Positions 44,409-52,682 of a stretch of 64,000 nucleotides of DNA are shown piece by piece; the stretch's first letter is position 1; every line of letters begins with the position of its first letter. The position numbers and the translations under genes were made by a program. The notes beneath the pieces were generated by a model, which was given only the letters and a program-made list of their open reading frames with translations, searched no databases and was not told the DNA's origin. The DNA is taken from positions 186,001 through 250,000 of the forward strand of contig JAITMD010000008.1 of the NCBI GenBank assembly GCA_031277535.1, written 5' to 3'. Source of the stretch: Flavobacteriaceae bacterium. Lineage in GTDB: Bacteria > Bacteroidota > Bacteroidia > Flavobacteriales > Flavobacteriaceae.

Positions 44409-44981
44409 CTATTCCTTTATAAACTCTTTTACTAATTGATATGCCTCCTCTTTAGCTGTATCTAAATCATAATTTTTAATAATCAGATCAAACTGAGGTG
44501 CCGTAGCCAACTCTACAGAAGCCTTAGCAATACGCATATTAATTTTGTCTTCGCTCTCAGTAGAACGTTTTTTCAAACGAATTTTCAACTCATCAATACT
44601 TGGTGGTTTTACAAACACCGCCAATGTTTCTTCCGGAAACTTACGTTTAATACGCAATCCTCCTGCCACATCAATATCGAATATTACATTTTTCCCTTCA
44701 GCCCAAATGCGTTCCACTTCACTTCTCAGCGTTCCATAAAAATTGTCTCTATATACTTCTTCCCATTCCAAGAAATTCTCCGCCTTAATATGTTGCTTAA
44801 ATTCGTCTAACGAGATAAAGTAATAATCTTTCCCATGTTCTTCTCCTTCGCGTGGTGAACGAGAAGTACAAGAAATAGAAAACTCTAAATTCAATTCTTT
44901 CTGTGCTAATAAATGCTTTACTATTGTCGTTTTTCCCGAACCTGATGGAGCAGAAAAAACTAGTAATTTACCTTTTGTCAT
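44409..44981 (-). CDS. gmk: Guanylate kinase
   Basis: A 190-residue kinase phosphorylating GMP to GDP. P-loop FSAPSGSGKTTIVKHLL, GMP-binding SCTSRSPREGEEHGKDYYFI and FIDIDVAGG-like strand VIFDIDVAGGLRIK. It is the middle gene of yicC-gmk-nadD, 30 bp after yicC, an order common in Bacteroidota. Confidence 0.96.
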   Translation of the reverse strand: MTKGKLLVFSAPSGSGKTTIVKHLLAQKELNLEFSISCTSRSPREGEEHGKDYYFISLDEFKQHIKAENFLEWEEVYRDNFYGTLRSEVERIWAEGKNVIFDIDVAGGLRIKRKFPEETLAVFVKPPSIDELKIRLKKRSTESEDKINMRIAKASVELATAPQFDLIIKNYDLDTAKEEAYQLVKEFIKE

Positions 44982-45011
44982 ATAAGGGTGTTGTTGAGTC
45001 GTACTATTATA

Positions 45012-45872
45012 TTATAGTACGTTTAATACTTGTTCTTTTATTTTTTCTAATTCATCTTTCATCAAGACTACTTTCTTTTGCATTTCTGCATGGTTAGATT
45101 TAGATCCCATCGTATTGATCTCTCTTCCCATTTCTTGTGCAATAAATCCAAGCTTACGCCCATTAGCCTCAGTCCCTTCAAGCGTTTCTACAAAGTAGTC
45201 CAAATGTTTACCCAAACGTACTTTTTCTTCTGTAATATCCATCTTCTCCAAGTAATAAATTACTTCTTGCTCAAAGCGATTCTCATCTACAGTTACTTGT
45301 AATTCTTTTAGATTTGTACGCAAACGTTCTTTTACAGTCACTATGCGTTCTACATCCATTTCCGAAACGTCATTCATCAATGAACGGATGCTATTAATGC
45401 GTTTTCTGAAATCAGCTTCTAAAGATGCTCCTTCGCTCTTTCTAAATTGTTTCATATAAACAATAGCCTCTTCAACTACTTTTTGAATATCGTTCCATTC
45501 GTTCTCGTCCAATTCGACTCTTTCCACTTTTAAAGCATCAGGCATACGAACAGCCATTTTCATCAATTCTGTCTCATCTGCATCAGAAATAATTGATTTC
45601 ATTTGCTTAATGTAAGCCATAACAATTGGACCGTTAATCTTACTTGATGTTTCTTCTGCAGTAACTTCTGAATATAACGAAAAGTCAACTTTTCCACGCT
45701 CCAATTCTTGAGCGATTAAATTGCGCAATGGCAACTCTTTTTCTCTATATGCTTGTGGTAGACGTACATTAAGATCAAGACTTTTACTATTTAAAGACTT
45801 TACCTCAACAGTTATTTTTTTCGTTGGTAATTGCAAACATGCTTTACCAAATCCAGTCATGGAATGTATCAT
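45012..45872 (-). CDS. yicC: YicC-family endoribonuclease-like protein
   Basis: A 286-residue protein with the YicC N-terminal domain (MIHSMTGFGKA, VEVKSLNSKSLDLNVRLP) and C-terminal DUF1732 (GRKLGFIAQEMGREINTMGSKS and the conserved metal-binding-type Glu/His stretch SNHAEMQKKVVLMKDELEKI). YicC proteins are linked to RNA turnover; E. coli YicC has been tied to small-RNA decay. It is first gene of the operon, with a TACCTTTG element 22 bp upstream. Confidence 0.92.
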   Translation of the reverse strand: MIHSMTGFGKACLQLPTKKITVEVKSLNSKSLDLNVRLPQAYREKELPLRNLIAQELERGKVDFSLYSEVTAEETSSKINGPIVMAYIKQMKSIISDADETELMKMAVRMPDALKVERVELDENEWNDIQKVVEEAIVYMKQFRKSEGASLEADFRKRINSIRSLMNDVSEMDVERIVTVKERLRTNLKELQVTVDENRFEQEVIYYLEKMDITEEKVRLGKHLDYFVETLEGTEANGRKLGFIAQEMGREINTMGSKSNHAEMQKKVVLMKDELEKIKEQVLNVL

Positions 45873-45893
45873 ATGGTTAAAAACTAATAGCTA

Positions 45894-45901
45894 CAAAGGT
45901 A
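45894..45901 (-). promoter_or_regulatory. Putative -7 element for yicC-gmk-nadD
   Basis: Minus-strand TACCTTTG fits TAnnTTTG, 22 bp upstream of the yicC start. Confidence 0.5.
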
Positions 45902-46104
45902 GCAAAAACGATGCTAACTATCTTACAAATAGAAAAAAACTACTCATCCTTTGCAAAAAACAATGCTTATTTATACTTAAATAATCGTAAAACACAGCTC
46001 AAATTTAACATCAATCATATATAATAGCTTATCTCTTATCAATAATCTGATATCATTATTCTCCTTAATTTCTACTACCTTTAGGTTGCTAAAAAAGGAA
46101 AATC

Positions 46105-46911
46105 TTGAATCAATCAACCACCAACACTTTATATTTATCTTTTTGGAGTATTCTTACCCTATTCGTTATAGTACTCTTACTCCTATCTGTACAACCCTTA
46201 GTAGATTTCTTGTTTAACCTTAAATATACTTATCACATTTATCCTGTTAGCCCCCATCTCTCATGGGATGTCTATAAAACAGAAGAAAAACAACATATAT
46301 CCTTTCTAACGAATAAACTTTACTTCTTTTTTGCTCTATTAAGCTTTCTATTATTGGCCTATTTAAGAGCATACAAATACTTATTAAAGCTACGCATCAA
46401 AGAAACATTACCTACACAAGGAGAGCTATTATCCATACTTCTTAATCGTTGCTACTACTTACTATTTATAGGCTCTGTCCTATATATTTCAGTGTTTTTA
46501 ATATACTACGTTGTGTTTCAATTTCTTCCCTTTACAGACTCACAATTACTATTATTATCTTTTTTCTGTTATCTTAATTTCATACTAATAACTCCCTATA
46601 TTGCTTGCATAGGTATATATGAAGGATTAACACTAAAAAATTTACTTCTAATATCTTTTTCTTCTTGTCTATTATTTGCTATTGGCTTCAAACTAAACTT
46701 AAGTCCTTATCGTGCCTCCATAATTGGCAATGCAATCCTTACGGTATTATCTACTACAAAATTGGCATCTGAGTTCAAAGCGTTAGAAACTTACTTTGGT
46801 ATGAAAGGTAAAACATATAAAGAAATGACAACATCGACTACGCTTGTGCCTTATTTCAACAAAAAGAGAGGTAGTAACCTTTCAAAACACAAACTTTATA
46901 AAAGCAAATAA
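46105..46911 (+). CDS. Unrecognised multi-pass membrane protein
   Basis: A 268-residue protein with about six hydrophobic segments (roughly 10-35, 68-88, 108-132, 148-168, 172-190, 190-212) and a short basic C-terminal tail (NKKRGSNLSKHKLYKSK). The frame starts with TTG at 46105 after an AAAAAAGGAAAATC sequence that could serve as ribosome-binding site; there is no ATG near the N-terminus in frame. I recognise no family. It is isolated, divergent from yicC, with a weak hairpin AGGAGC/GCTCCT just after the stop. Confidence 0.65.
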   Translation: MNQSTTNTLYLSFWSILTLFVIVLLLLSVQPLVDFLFNLKYTYHIYPVSPHLSWDVYKTEEKQHISFLTNKLYFFFALLSFLLLAYLRAYKYLLKLRIKETLPTQGELLSILLNRCYYLLFIGSVLYISVFLIYYVVFQFLPFTDSQLLLLSFFCYLNFILITPYIACIGIYEGLTLKNLLLISFSSCLLFAIGFKLNLSPYRASIIGNAILTVLSTTKLASEFKALETYFGMKGKTYKEMTTSTTLVPYFNKKRGSNLSKHKLYKSK

Positions 46912-47328
46912 GGAGCCAATAAGCTCCTCATTTCCTCAACTTCTCCTTCTGTATTGATGCTTTGCACAACATCTTGTCATACAGAAAGAAGCTAACTTAA
47001 AAACAACCATAACCTCACATTACTTTTACAAAAAGTAACAATTGGTATAACTCTCTCTCCTGCCATTCTTTATTTAGATTGTGCTGTCTCCCTACTTACA
47101 TTACAATCCAAATGACAAAGAGATTCTTTTTCTATTTAAGATTCAAATCCAAACGATTCAAAAAGGTCTTTTTCATAGCAATTCTTCCCTTTCGTTTGTA
47201 TTTCTAATTTTTAGACAATCCATATCGCAAATGGTCACATACTTTTTACTTTCTTTTTTAAAAAAAAGACATCAAATTCCTTAAAAAACCACTCAAAAAA
47301 CTAATTTTCAATAAGTTAAACATTTTAA
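46912..47328. other. Intergenic region, 417 bp
   Basis: A weak hairpin follows the membrane-protein gene. The frame 47081-47284 is low-complexity and has no start signal. I see nothing else I can support. Confidence 0.4.
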
Positions 47329-48177
47329 TTATTTTGTATTTTTTTTCAAAAAAGCTGATATTACCTCAACAACTTCTTTTGCATGTGCAGGTAATTCTAC
47401 ATCTTCAAAAGGATGTTTAGTTCCAAACACATGATCTGCCCCCTCTATCAAACACAACTCTGCTTGAGGCATCCATTGCTTTAACAGTTCTCCTTCTTTT
47501 TGAGGCACAGCCACATCAGCTGTTCCCTGTACAATTAATACCGGTTTTCGCAAATGCTGTGCGGCATATTGTACATTTAATTGCTCTTCATTTTGCTCAT
47601 AATCATTCCAAAAAGAAATATAATGTGGCAATTGTTGTTTGGTACGCGCATTTTCAACATAAAATACTCCTTTATCTTTCCATTGCACAAATCGTTCACC
47701 ATGCGGAAATCGCTTTCTATAATCAGACACTCCCGCAAGGGTAACTACTCCATAAATATCCTTATTGAAATAACCTTGCAACAGTACAGCCCCTCCACCT
47801 CTACTATGACCTACCAAGAAAATCTTTGCTGCATTTACTTTTCTCTTCGATTTAAAATAATCTATTACACAACTCAAATCTTTTTGTTCCTGCGTATATG
47901 TATTCTGTCCAAATGCTTCTAAATCGACAAACTCCGTAGGGTTTTCAACAGTAGTTCCGTTCTTAGAGAAATTAAAACGAACAACATAGCACCTTGAAGC
48001 CTCTGCTACTATATCCATCATTTGTTCCCATGCTCCCCAATCTTTAAACCCTTTATACCCATGACAGAAGATAACTAAAGGGAGATCTACTTCACCAGTG
48101 GGAATAGTTGCATCACATAAAATAGGTTTGTCATCGCCTCGCTGAAGCAAAATGGTCTTTTTTGTTAATAATCTCAT
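47329..48177 (-). CDS. Alpha/beta hydrolase (dienelactone-hydrolase-like)
   Basis: A 282-residue cytosolic alpha/beta hydrolase. The oxyanion region is LPLVIFCHGYKGFKDWG, the nucleophile elbow VGHSRGGGAVLL (Ser in GHSRG), the acid lies in LIVQGTADVAVP, and the catalytic His in EGADHVFG. The triad is therefore complete. Substrate unknown; esterase or peptidase activity is possible. It stands alone and points away from the gene at 48295. Confidence 0.85.
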   Translation of the reverse strand: MRLLTKKTILLQRGDDKPILCDATIPTGEVDLPLVIFCHGYKGFKDWGAWEQMMDIVAEASRCYVVRFNFSKNGTTVENPTEFVDLEAFGQNTYTQEQKDLSCVIDYFKSKRKVNAAKIFLVGHSRGGGAVLLQGYFNKDIYGVVTLAGVSDYRKRFPHGERFVQWKDKGVFYVENARTKQQLPHYISFWNDYEQNEEQLNVQYAAQHLRKPVLIVQGTADVAVPQKEGELLKQWMPQAELCLIEGADHVFGTKHPFEDVELPAHAKEVVEVISAFLKKNTK

Positions 48178-48294
48178 ATCAATGAAGGGTTTATTTTTAA
48201 CTATAAATTCAGTTTTTTTAAATATTTTTTAATAATACAAAACATAAATTAGCAACATTAACTAAAACAACCAAATAAATATATTTTTATAAAG

Positions 48295-48936
48295 ATGAAA
48301 ACACTACAATCAAATCTTCAGCTTCTAAAAAAATTGGCATTCCCATTAGTAATTGCTATTATGAGCTCTGTATTCTTTGTCTCTGTACATGCACAGCAAA
48401 AAGAAAGTTTCAAAGTTAAAAACACTACAGTGCAATATCAAATTTCTAAGGAAACAACTGATAAAGATTTAGAAGAAATCAAAAAGGAGATAAATCAAGA
48501 AAAAGTAGCGGTGCTCGAATTTTCGAATATCAAACGCAACAACAAAGGAGAAATTATAGCCCTAAACACACAATTCAAAGATGAAAGAGGATCCTCTCAA
48601 TCTAAGTCAGAATACAACTCTCAAGGGATTAGTCCTTTTAGTGTAGCCATACATCAAAACGAACAAGGCTATAAATACCTACAAATTACAAACGGTACGG
48701 CATCTGCTCTTCCTCTTACAAACCAGCAAAACGCTCGTAGCAATGCAACTCCCAACCTATCTGAAGATGCTTTCTTTGCACCAGATTTTATGGAACTAAT
48801 GCAAGCGATGCAAACAGATATGCAACGCCAACAAGATATGATGCAACAAATGATTCAGCAGGTAACTAATAGCAGTGCTCAACATCAACAACAAAAATCA
48901 ACAGAGCAACCTAAAAATAAAACAACAAAAAAATAG
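48295..48936 (+). CDS. Secreted protein with BlaR1-tail-like segment and Gln/Met-rich end
   Basis: A 213-residue protein with a signal peptide (about residues 1-33, ending SVHAQ). Residues 38-110 (YQISKETTDKDLEEIKKEIN, LEFSNIKRNNKGEIIALNTQ) resemble a segment seen at the C-termini of Bacteroidota M56/BlaR1-type and TonB-like proteins. The C-terminal 50 residues are Gln/Met-rich (MQAMQTDMQRQQDMMQQMI). There is no lipobox. Function is unknown; periplasmic location is inferred. A terminator follows, shared with the convergent reductase gene. Confidence 0.65.
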   Translation: MKTLQSNLQLLKKLAFPLVIAIMSSVFFVSVHAQQKESFKVKNTTVQYQISKETTDKDLEEIKKEINQEKVAVLEFSNIKRNNKGEIIALNTQFKDERGSSQSKSEYNSQGISPFSVAIHQNEQGYKYLQITNGTASALPLTNQQNARSNATPNLSEDAFFAPDFMELMQAMQTDMQRQQDMMQQMIQQVTNSSAQHQQQKSTEQPKNKTTKK

Positions 48937-48970
48937 AAAAGTAAAGTAAGTAATAAATGATTTTAAGTGC

Positions 48971-49000
48971 AAGCAGCCTATGGATATTCATAGGCTGCTT
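48971..49000. terminator. Terminator between convergent genes
   Basis: 12-bp stem AAGCAGCCTATG with its complement around GATATT, followed by a T-run. Confidence 0.8.
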
Positions 49001-49005
49001 TTTTA

Positions 49006-49536
49006 TTATTTCGCCACTATGTCGTAGTGCAATTGCACTAAGCCAGATTCATACGTTATACTATCTATCAATTTTAATTCTCTTTCGGGAATTCCCTCTT
49101 GAAACAAGGATGTACCTCCTCCTAAAACAACCGGAATGATGGATACTATAATTTTATCTACCAATCCCTCTTTCAATAATTGATTCACAATTTGAGCACC
49201 TCCATCACAGAAAATATCCTTTCCTTGCTTACTTTTCAACTCTTCAACTAATTCTTTCAAATCCCCCTTGTAAAAAGTAATATGATCTGTATTGCTTTTT
49301 ACACTTCGCGTCAACACATACGTTGTTTTATCTGGATGATGAAATGTTTTTAAATTTTTCATCACCCAATCATAGGTACGTCTCCCTATAATTACAGTAT
49401 CTATTGACTCTTTAAAAGCTGCATATCCATAATCTTCTCCTTCTCTCTCTACAGCATCCAAAAAACTTAAATCATCATTTGGCTTGGCAATATATCCATC
49501 CAAACTACAAGCTATATATACAACTAATTTTCTCAT
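49006..49536 (-). CDS. Dihydrofolate reductase-like protein (RibD C-terminal family)
   Basis: A 176-residue protein of the RibD_C/DHFR-like family: RKLVVYIACSLDGYIAKPND, VIIGRRTYDWV, TYVLTRS, IFCDGGAQIVNQLLKEG and IIPVVLGGGTSLF. These match small YyaP/YwjB-type reductases that bind NADPH but are distinct from FolA. The substrate is unknown. It is convergent with the secreted-protein gene and has no operon partner. Confidence 0.88.
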   Translation of the reverse strand: MRKLVVYIACSLDGYIAKPNDDLSFLDAVEREGEDYGYAAFKESIDTVIIGRRTYDWVMKNLKTFHHPDKTTYVLTRSVKSNTDHITFYKGDLKELVEELKSKQGKDIFCDGGAQIVNQLLKEGLVDKIIVSIIPVVLGGGTSLFQEGIPERELKLIDSITYESGLVQLHYDIVAK

Positions 49537-50030
49537 AAAGTGATCCTATTATACCATCAAAAATACACTTTATGTACTCACTATAACCATAAATCAGCAC
49601 AAAATCTGTATCTCTTTATATCAAATATTCATTAGATAAAACACTTCACCCCATTACAGTATATTCCATGATTGATATCGTGGGCGGTGCTCCCCATTTG
49701 CTCGAAAGGTGATTGCGTGGTGGTAGGCATATTTTCCTGGGTTTTATGCCGACCACATGCCCATCATATGCCGACCACATGCCGACCACCCAGACTAACA
49801 ATACATATTTTTTTCTCTTAATTGCCCATGAGCACCCTACAAAATGCCCTAAAGCCTATCGTTTAACCTCTAAAATGATGGAAAAATAATTCAATACTAA
49901 ATCCCCTTATTAAAAGCGCTTGTATTCAAAAAAGAATATTTTCAACGGACGATTAGCTTCAACAAACAAATTATCACTGAATTATTTATTCTTAAGTTTC
50001 ACTACATTTAGCATTCTAAACCTCAACCTT
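49537..50030. other. Intergenic region, 494 bp, with GC-rich repeat block
   Basis: The left and right parts are AT-rich and featureless. The middle, about 49679-49795, is clearly richer in G and C than its surroundings and holds the 11-bp repeat array described separately. A frame running in from a TTG at 49920 is an N-terminal extension of the next gene and is rejected. Confidence 0.6.
49720..49793. repeat. 11-bp tandem repeat ATGCCGACCAC x4 with an inverted copy
   Basis: Direct copies lie at 49746-49756, 49757-49767 (variant ATGCCCATCAT), 49768-49778 and 49779-49789. An inverted copy GTGGTAGGCAT (one mismatch) lies at 49720-49730, 15 bp before the first. CTGGG (49737-49741) and CCCAG (49789-49793) bracket the array. 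The inverted copy can pair with any direct copy, giving alternative hairpins. Origin unknown: REP-like element or minisatellite. Confidence 0.8.
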
Positions 50031-50378
50031 ATGAACGCTAAAGACTTTGCAAACAAATGGGTTCAATCATGGAACTCACATAACTTAGATGACATTTTAA
50101 ATCATTACGCTGACGACATACAAATCAATACCCCTATGATACAAATGGCTTTTGGTGAAGGCGATGGAACATTAATAGGAAAAGAAGCTGTAAGTGCTTA
50201 TTGGAGTAAAGCTTTGGAGAAATTTCCAGACCTACACTTTGAATTATTTGAAGTGACCGTAGGTGTAAATTCTGTAGCACTATACTACCAGTCTATCATG
50301 CATAAAAAAGCGATAGAAGTAATGACCTTTAATGCAGAAGGCAAAGTATGTAAAATGCAAGCCCTATATACGGAGTAG
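50031..50378 (+). CDS. SnoaL/NTF2-like small protein
   Basis: A 115-residue protein with the NTF2-like cone fold: MNAKDFANKWVQSWNSHNLD, HYADDIQINTPMIQMAFGEG, VSAYWSKALEKFPDLHFE and a final VMTFNAEGKVCKMQALY strand. Such proteins bind small hydrophobic ligands or act as isomerases; no function can be assigned. The ATG at 50031 starts the typical fold; the longer frame from TTG at 49920 would add an unrelated hydrophobic leader. It is 55 bp upstream of the interrupted hydrolase gene. Confidence 0.8.
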   Translation: MNAKDFANKWVQSWNSHNLDDILNHYADDIQINTPMIQMAFGEGDGTLIGKEAVSAYWSKALEKFPDLHFELFEVTVGVNSVALYYQSIMHKKAIEVMTFNAEGKVCKMQALYTE

Positions 50379-50433
50379 TACATCTATTTACGGCTGCAAT
50401 ACAAATTACATTGTGCTAACACTTCCAGAATAC

Positions 50434-51183
50434 ATGAAAAATCTATTACTATCACTCTTGCTCTTATTCTTTCTATCTGCAAATGGGCAGTCCAAACACA
50501 TTAATACTATGGGGATAAGTAATCCTTTAGATACATTAAGTTTTTACGACTCCACAAGAGAAAGAGTAATTCCGATAGCTATCTATCAACCAGCAAATAA
50601 CGCTTCTAACATTCCAGTAATCCTCAATCATGGATGGGGGTAAAATAAAGGAGGAGACTACCTTGTTTATTCTTATTTAGCTACCTGTTTAGCAGACCAA
50701 GGATATACAGTGATAAGTATCCAACATGAACAATCTACTGACCCTATGATAGCTATGGACGGGAACTTTAGAGAAACTCGTATGCCCAATTGGCAACAGG
50801 GGGTAAAGAATATAGAGATAGTATTACAAAATCTAAAGCAAAATTATCCCAAACTACAGTATGATAAACTAACACTGATAGGACACTCTAATGGGGGTGA
50901 TATGGCTAACTTATACACTCAGATACACACTAAAGATGTTCATACCTTAATCACATTAGACAATAGAAGAATGCCACTGCCAAGAACTTTAGATACACAT
51001 GTATTCTCACTTAGGAGTAATGACTACCCAGCCGATGATGGTGTGCTACCAACTGCGCAAGAAGCTGTGATATATCCTATCATCGTACAATATACAGCTA
51101 TCAATCATGGTCAGATGGATGACAAGGCTACCACAGAACAAAGAGCTTATCTATGTGGCAAAATATTAGAATACTTAAAATAA
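50434..51183 (+). pseudogene. Secreted alpha/beta hydrolase gene with in-frame TAA
   Basis: One continuous frame of 249 codons except for a TAA at 50641-50643. Before it is a signal peptide (MKNLLLSLLLLFFLSANGQ) and the oxyanion strand IPVILNHGWG; after it NKGGDYLVYSYLATCLADQG continues in the same frame. The nucleophile elbow LIGHSNGGDMANL and His in AINHGQMDD complete a hydrolase fold. The stop falls exactly where relatives have one residue between HGxG and NxGGDY, so a single substitution explains it. It is a recent nonsense mutation, a sequencing error or a read-through stop. Confidence 0.8.
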
Positions 51184-51245
51184 TAACAAATACCACTAAA
51201 AGAAAATAGTCTAAAGTTATATAGGTTCTTTCTATCTATTCTTTT

Positions 51246-52010
51246 TTATAACCTCTGTTTAATTTTGTTCTTATTAAATTCATTATAACAATCATCAGGC
51301 ATACTAAGTAGCTGGAGCCCTTGAATACTTTTTATACTTATTCTCTTTAAAGCAAGAATATTGTCAATTGCCTTATTTAGATATATAAACACACTAATAA
51401 AAGGTAAATCAATAACATAAATACTATCACTACCTCGATATGCTGTAATTCCTCCTCTACAAGATGTACTTTTGCTTTTAGGTTTAAATAGAACATATTC
51501 AAAACCCTTGAATAACACATCCTCTTTATTGGAAATATCTTTCTTTTTATCATATTTGAAGTTATTCAATAGAAGATTCCTTATTTCATTTTCAACTGAA
51601 GAATTTAATTTAAAACTTTCGAAATACTTAGAAACACTAATCCTCCAAATTAAAGAAAGAAAAAACAAATTGAATATTTCACTATTTCTATTCAATATAA
51701 TGTTATCAATATTGAAATCACTACTTGTTATTGTAAAGTAGTTATTAGATTCATTACTATAAATATTCTTTAATATTCTACTTGAGATAGTTTCAAAATA
51801 ACTTAATTCACTTTCACATTGTTCACACAAAAGATAGTCTTGGACAACCAAATCTTGTGTATTCTTTATTGTTTTTTTCTTAACATATAATAAACTAATA
51901 CTTATTCTACCATCTACAACCTCATAAATATCTTCTCTAAAGAACTTAGGAATAATATGACTTCGTTGGCTTGAAGCGTCATTATTAGTACACAATAAAC
52001 ACTTTTTCAT
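51246..52010 (-). CDS. Unrecognised protein with HNH-like zinc-finger N-terminus
   Basis: A 254-residue protein starting MKKCLLCTNNDASSQRSHII. Two CxxC pairs (CLLC and CEQC) frame SHIIPKFF, the arrangement of an HNH/treble-clef finger, but the final His/Asn of active HNH nucleases is not evident. The rest is AT-rich, helical and Asn/Lys/Ser-rich with no motif I know. I chose the ATG at 52010; the longer frame from 52067 starts inside the neighbouring terminator. Codon use looks more A/T-biased than its neighbours, so horizontal origin is possible. It stands alone; a defence role is speculation. Confidence 0.6.
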   Translation of the reverse strand: MKKCLLCTNNDASSQRSHIIPKFFREDIYEVVDGRISISLLYVKKKTIKNTQDLVVQDYLLCEQCESELSYFETISSRILKNIYSNESNNYFTITSSDFNIDNIILNRNSEIFNLFFLSLIWRISVSKYFESFKLNSSVENEIRNLLLNNFKYDKKKDISNKEDVLFKGFEYVLFKPKSKSTSCRGGITAYRGSDSIYVIDLPFISVFIYLNKAIDNILALKRISIKSIQGLQLLSMPDDCYNEFNKNKIKQRL

Positions 52011-52051
52011 AATAAACTTCTTATCCAGTAAAAATACAATAGTACGTATAA

Positions 52052-52091
52052 AAACAAGAAGAGTCAACCAAGCGGTTGACTCTTCTTGTTT
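52052..52091. terminator. Terminator of the trhO operon
   Basis: 18-bp perfect stem (52052-52069 with 52074-52091) around AAGC, two bases past the ArsC-like stop codon, with flanking A/T runs. Confidence 0.85.
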
Positions 52092-52093
52092 TC

Positions 52094-52450
52094 TTATTTA
52101 TTCTTTACTTGTTCGATAGCAGCTTCTACCACTTTCTTACTATTCCCTACATAGATGTTACCATCGATAAACATCACTGGGCGATTAAGGAAAGTGTATT
52201 GCTCCAGAATAAGTTTTTTGAAGTCTTCTTCTTGAAGATTCTTATCCTTTAGACCTTCACTTTTGTAGAGTTGAGCACGTTTATTAAATAGTTTTTCATA
52301 ACTACCTACTTGCTTATACATCTCCTCTAACTGTGGTTCTGTCACAGGATTCTTCTTGATTTCTTGTAGCTCGAAGCTATCTAATTCAGGCATTTCTGCC
52401 ATGATACGCTTGCAAGTGGTACAAGTACTTAAGTAATATATCTTTCTCAT
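52094..52450 (-). CDS. ArsC/Spx-family thioredoxin-fold protein
   Basis: A 118-residue ArsC-like protein: MRKIYYLSTCTTCKRIMAEM with a CTTC redox pair, EIKKNPVTEPQLEEMYKQVG and FLNRPVMFIDGNIYVGNS (the Arg-Pro cis-proline region). The family includes arsenate reductases and Spx-type regulators; true function is unclear without the ars neighbours. I take MRKIYY at 52450, which starts 1 bp after the ferredoxin gene; MFSMRK at 52459 would overlap it. It is the last gene of the tRNA-hydroxylase operon. Confidence 0.85.
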   Translation of the reverse strand: MRKIYYLSTCTTCKRIMAEMPELDSFELQEIKKNPVTEPQLEEMYKQVGSYEKLFNKRAQLYKSEGLKDKNLQEEDFKKLILEQYTFLNRPVMFIDGNIYVGNSKKVVEAAIEQVKNK

Positions 52451-52451
52451 A

Positions 52452-52682
52452 CTAAACATCTTTTACGGTGATAATGTGAACAGGACATACCTTCTCGGCC
52501 TGCTCACAGCTGTCTAAGATAGTATAATCAGATGATTTAAGTGTATGAAATCCCTTATTATTAACGGATTTCAACAAAACTGTTTTTCCATCTTTCTTAG
52601 ACATCTGAAACTGCTGAGGAGCTACCTCAACACAGTAATTGCACCCAATACATTTATCACGCTGTAGAGTAACTATGACCAT
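52452..52682 (-). CDS. Small 4Fe-4S ferredoxin
   Basis: A 76-residue ferredoxin with CIGCNYC near the N-terminus and C-terminal CEQAEKVCPVHII. The cysteines fit one 4Fe-4S cluster (CxxCxxC plus the distal CP); the second cluster of bacterial 8Fe ferredoxins is missing, although the second loop has an extra Cys. It begins at the last base of trhP, so translation is coupled. The context suggests it supplies electrons or Fe-S support to the tRNA hydroxylase, which is inference. Confidence 0.88.
   Translation of the reverse strand: MVIVTLQRDKCIGCNYCVEVAPQQFQMSKKDGKTVLLKSVNNKGFHTLKSSDYTILDSCEQAEKVCPVHIITVKDV

Noticed and set aside
47081..47284. 67-codon frame in the gap before the alpha/beta hydrolase
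   Set aside because: Low-complexity, no ribosome-binding site and no similarity I recognise.
49746..49789. CRISPR array
   Set aside because: Units are 11 bp and directly adjacent, with no spacers and no cas genes nearby.
49920..50030. N-terminal extension of the SnoaL-like gene from TTG 49920
   Set aside because: The added 37 residues are unrelated to the fold, which begins exactly at the ATG at 50031.
52094..52450. Arsenic-resistance arsenate reductase
   Set aside because: No arsenite exporter, ArsR or other ars gene is near; it belongs to the tRNA-hydroxylase operon, so only the fold is called.
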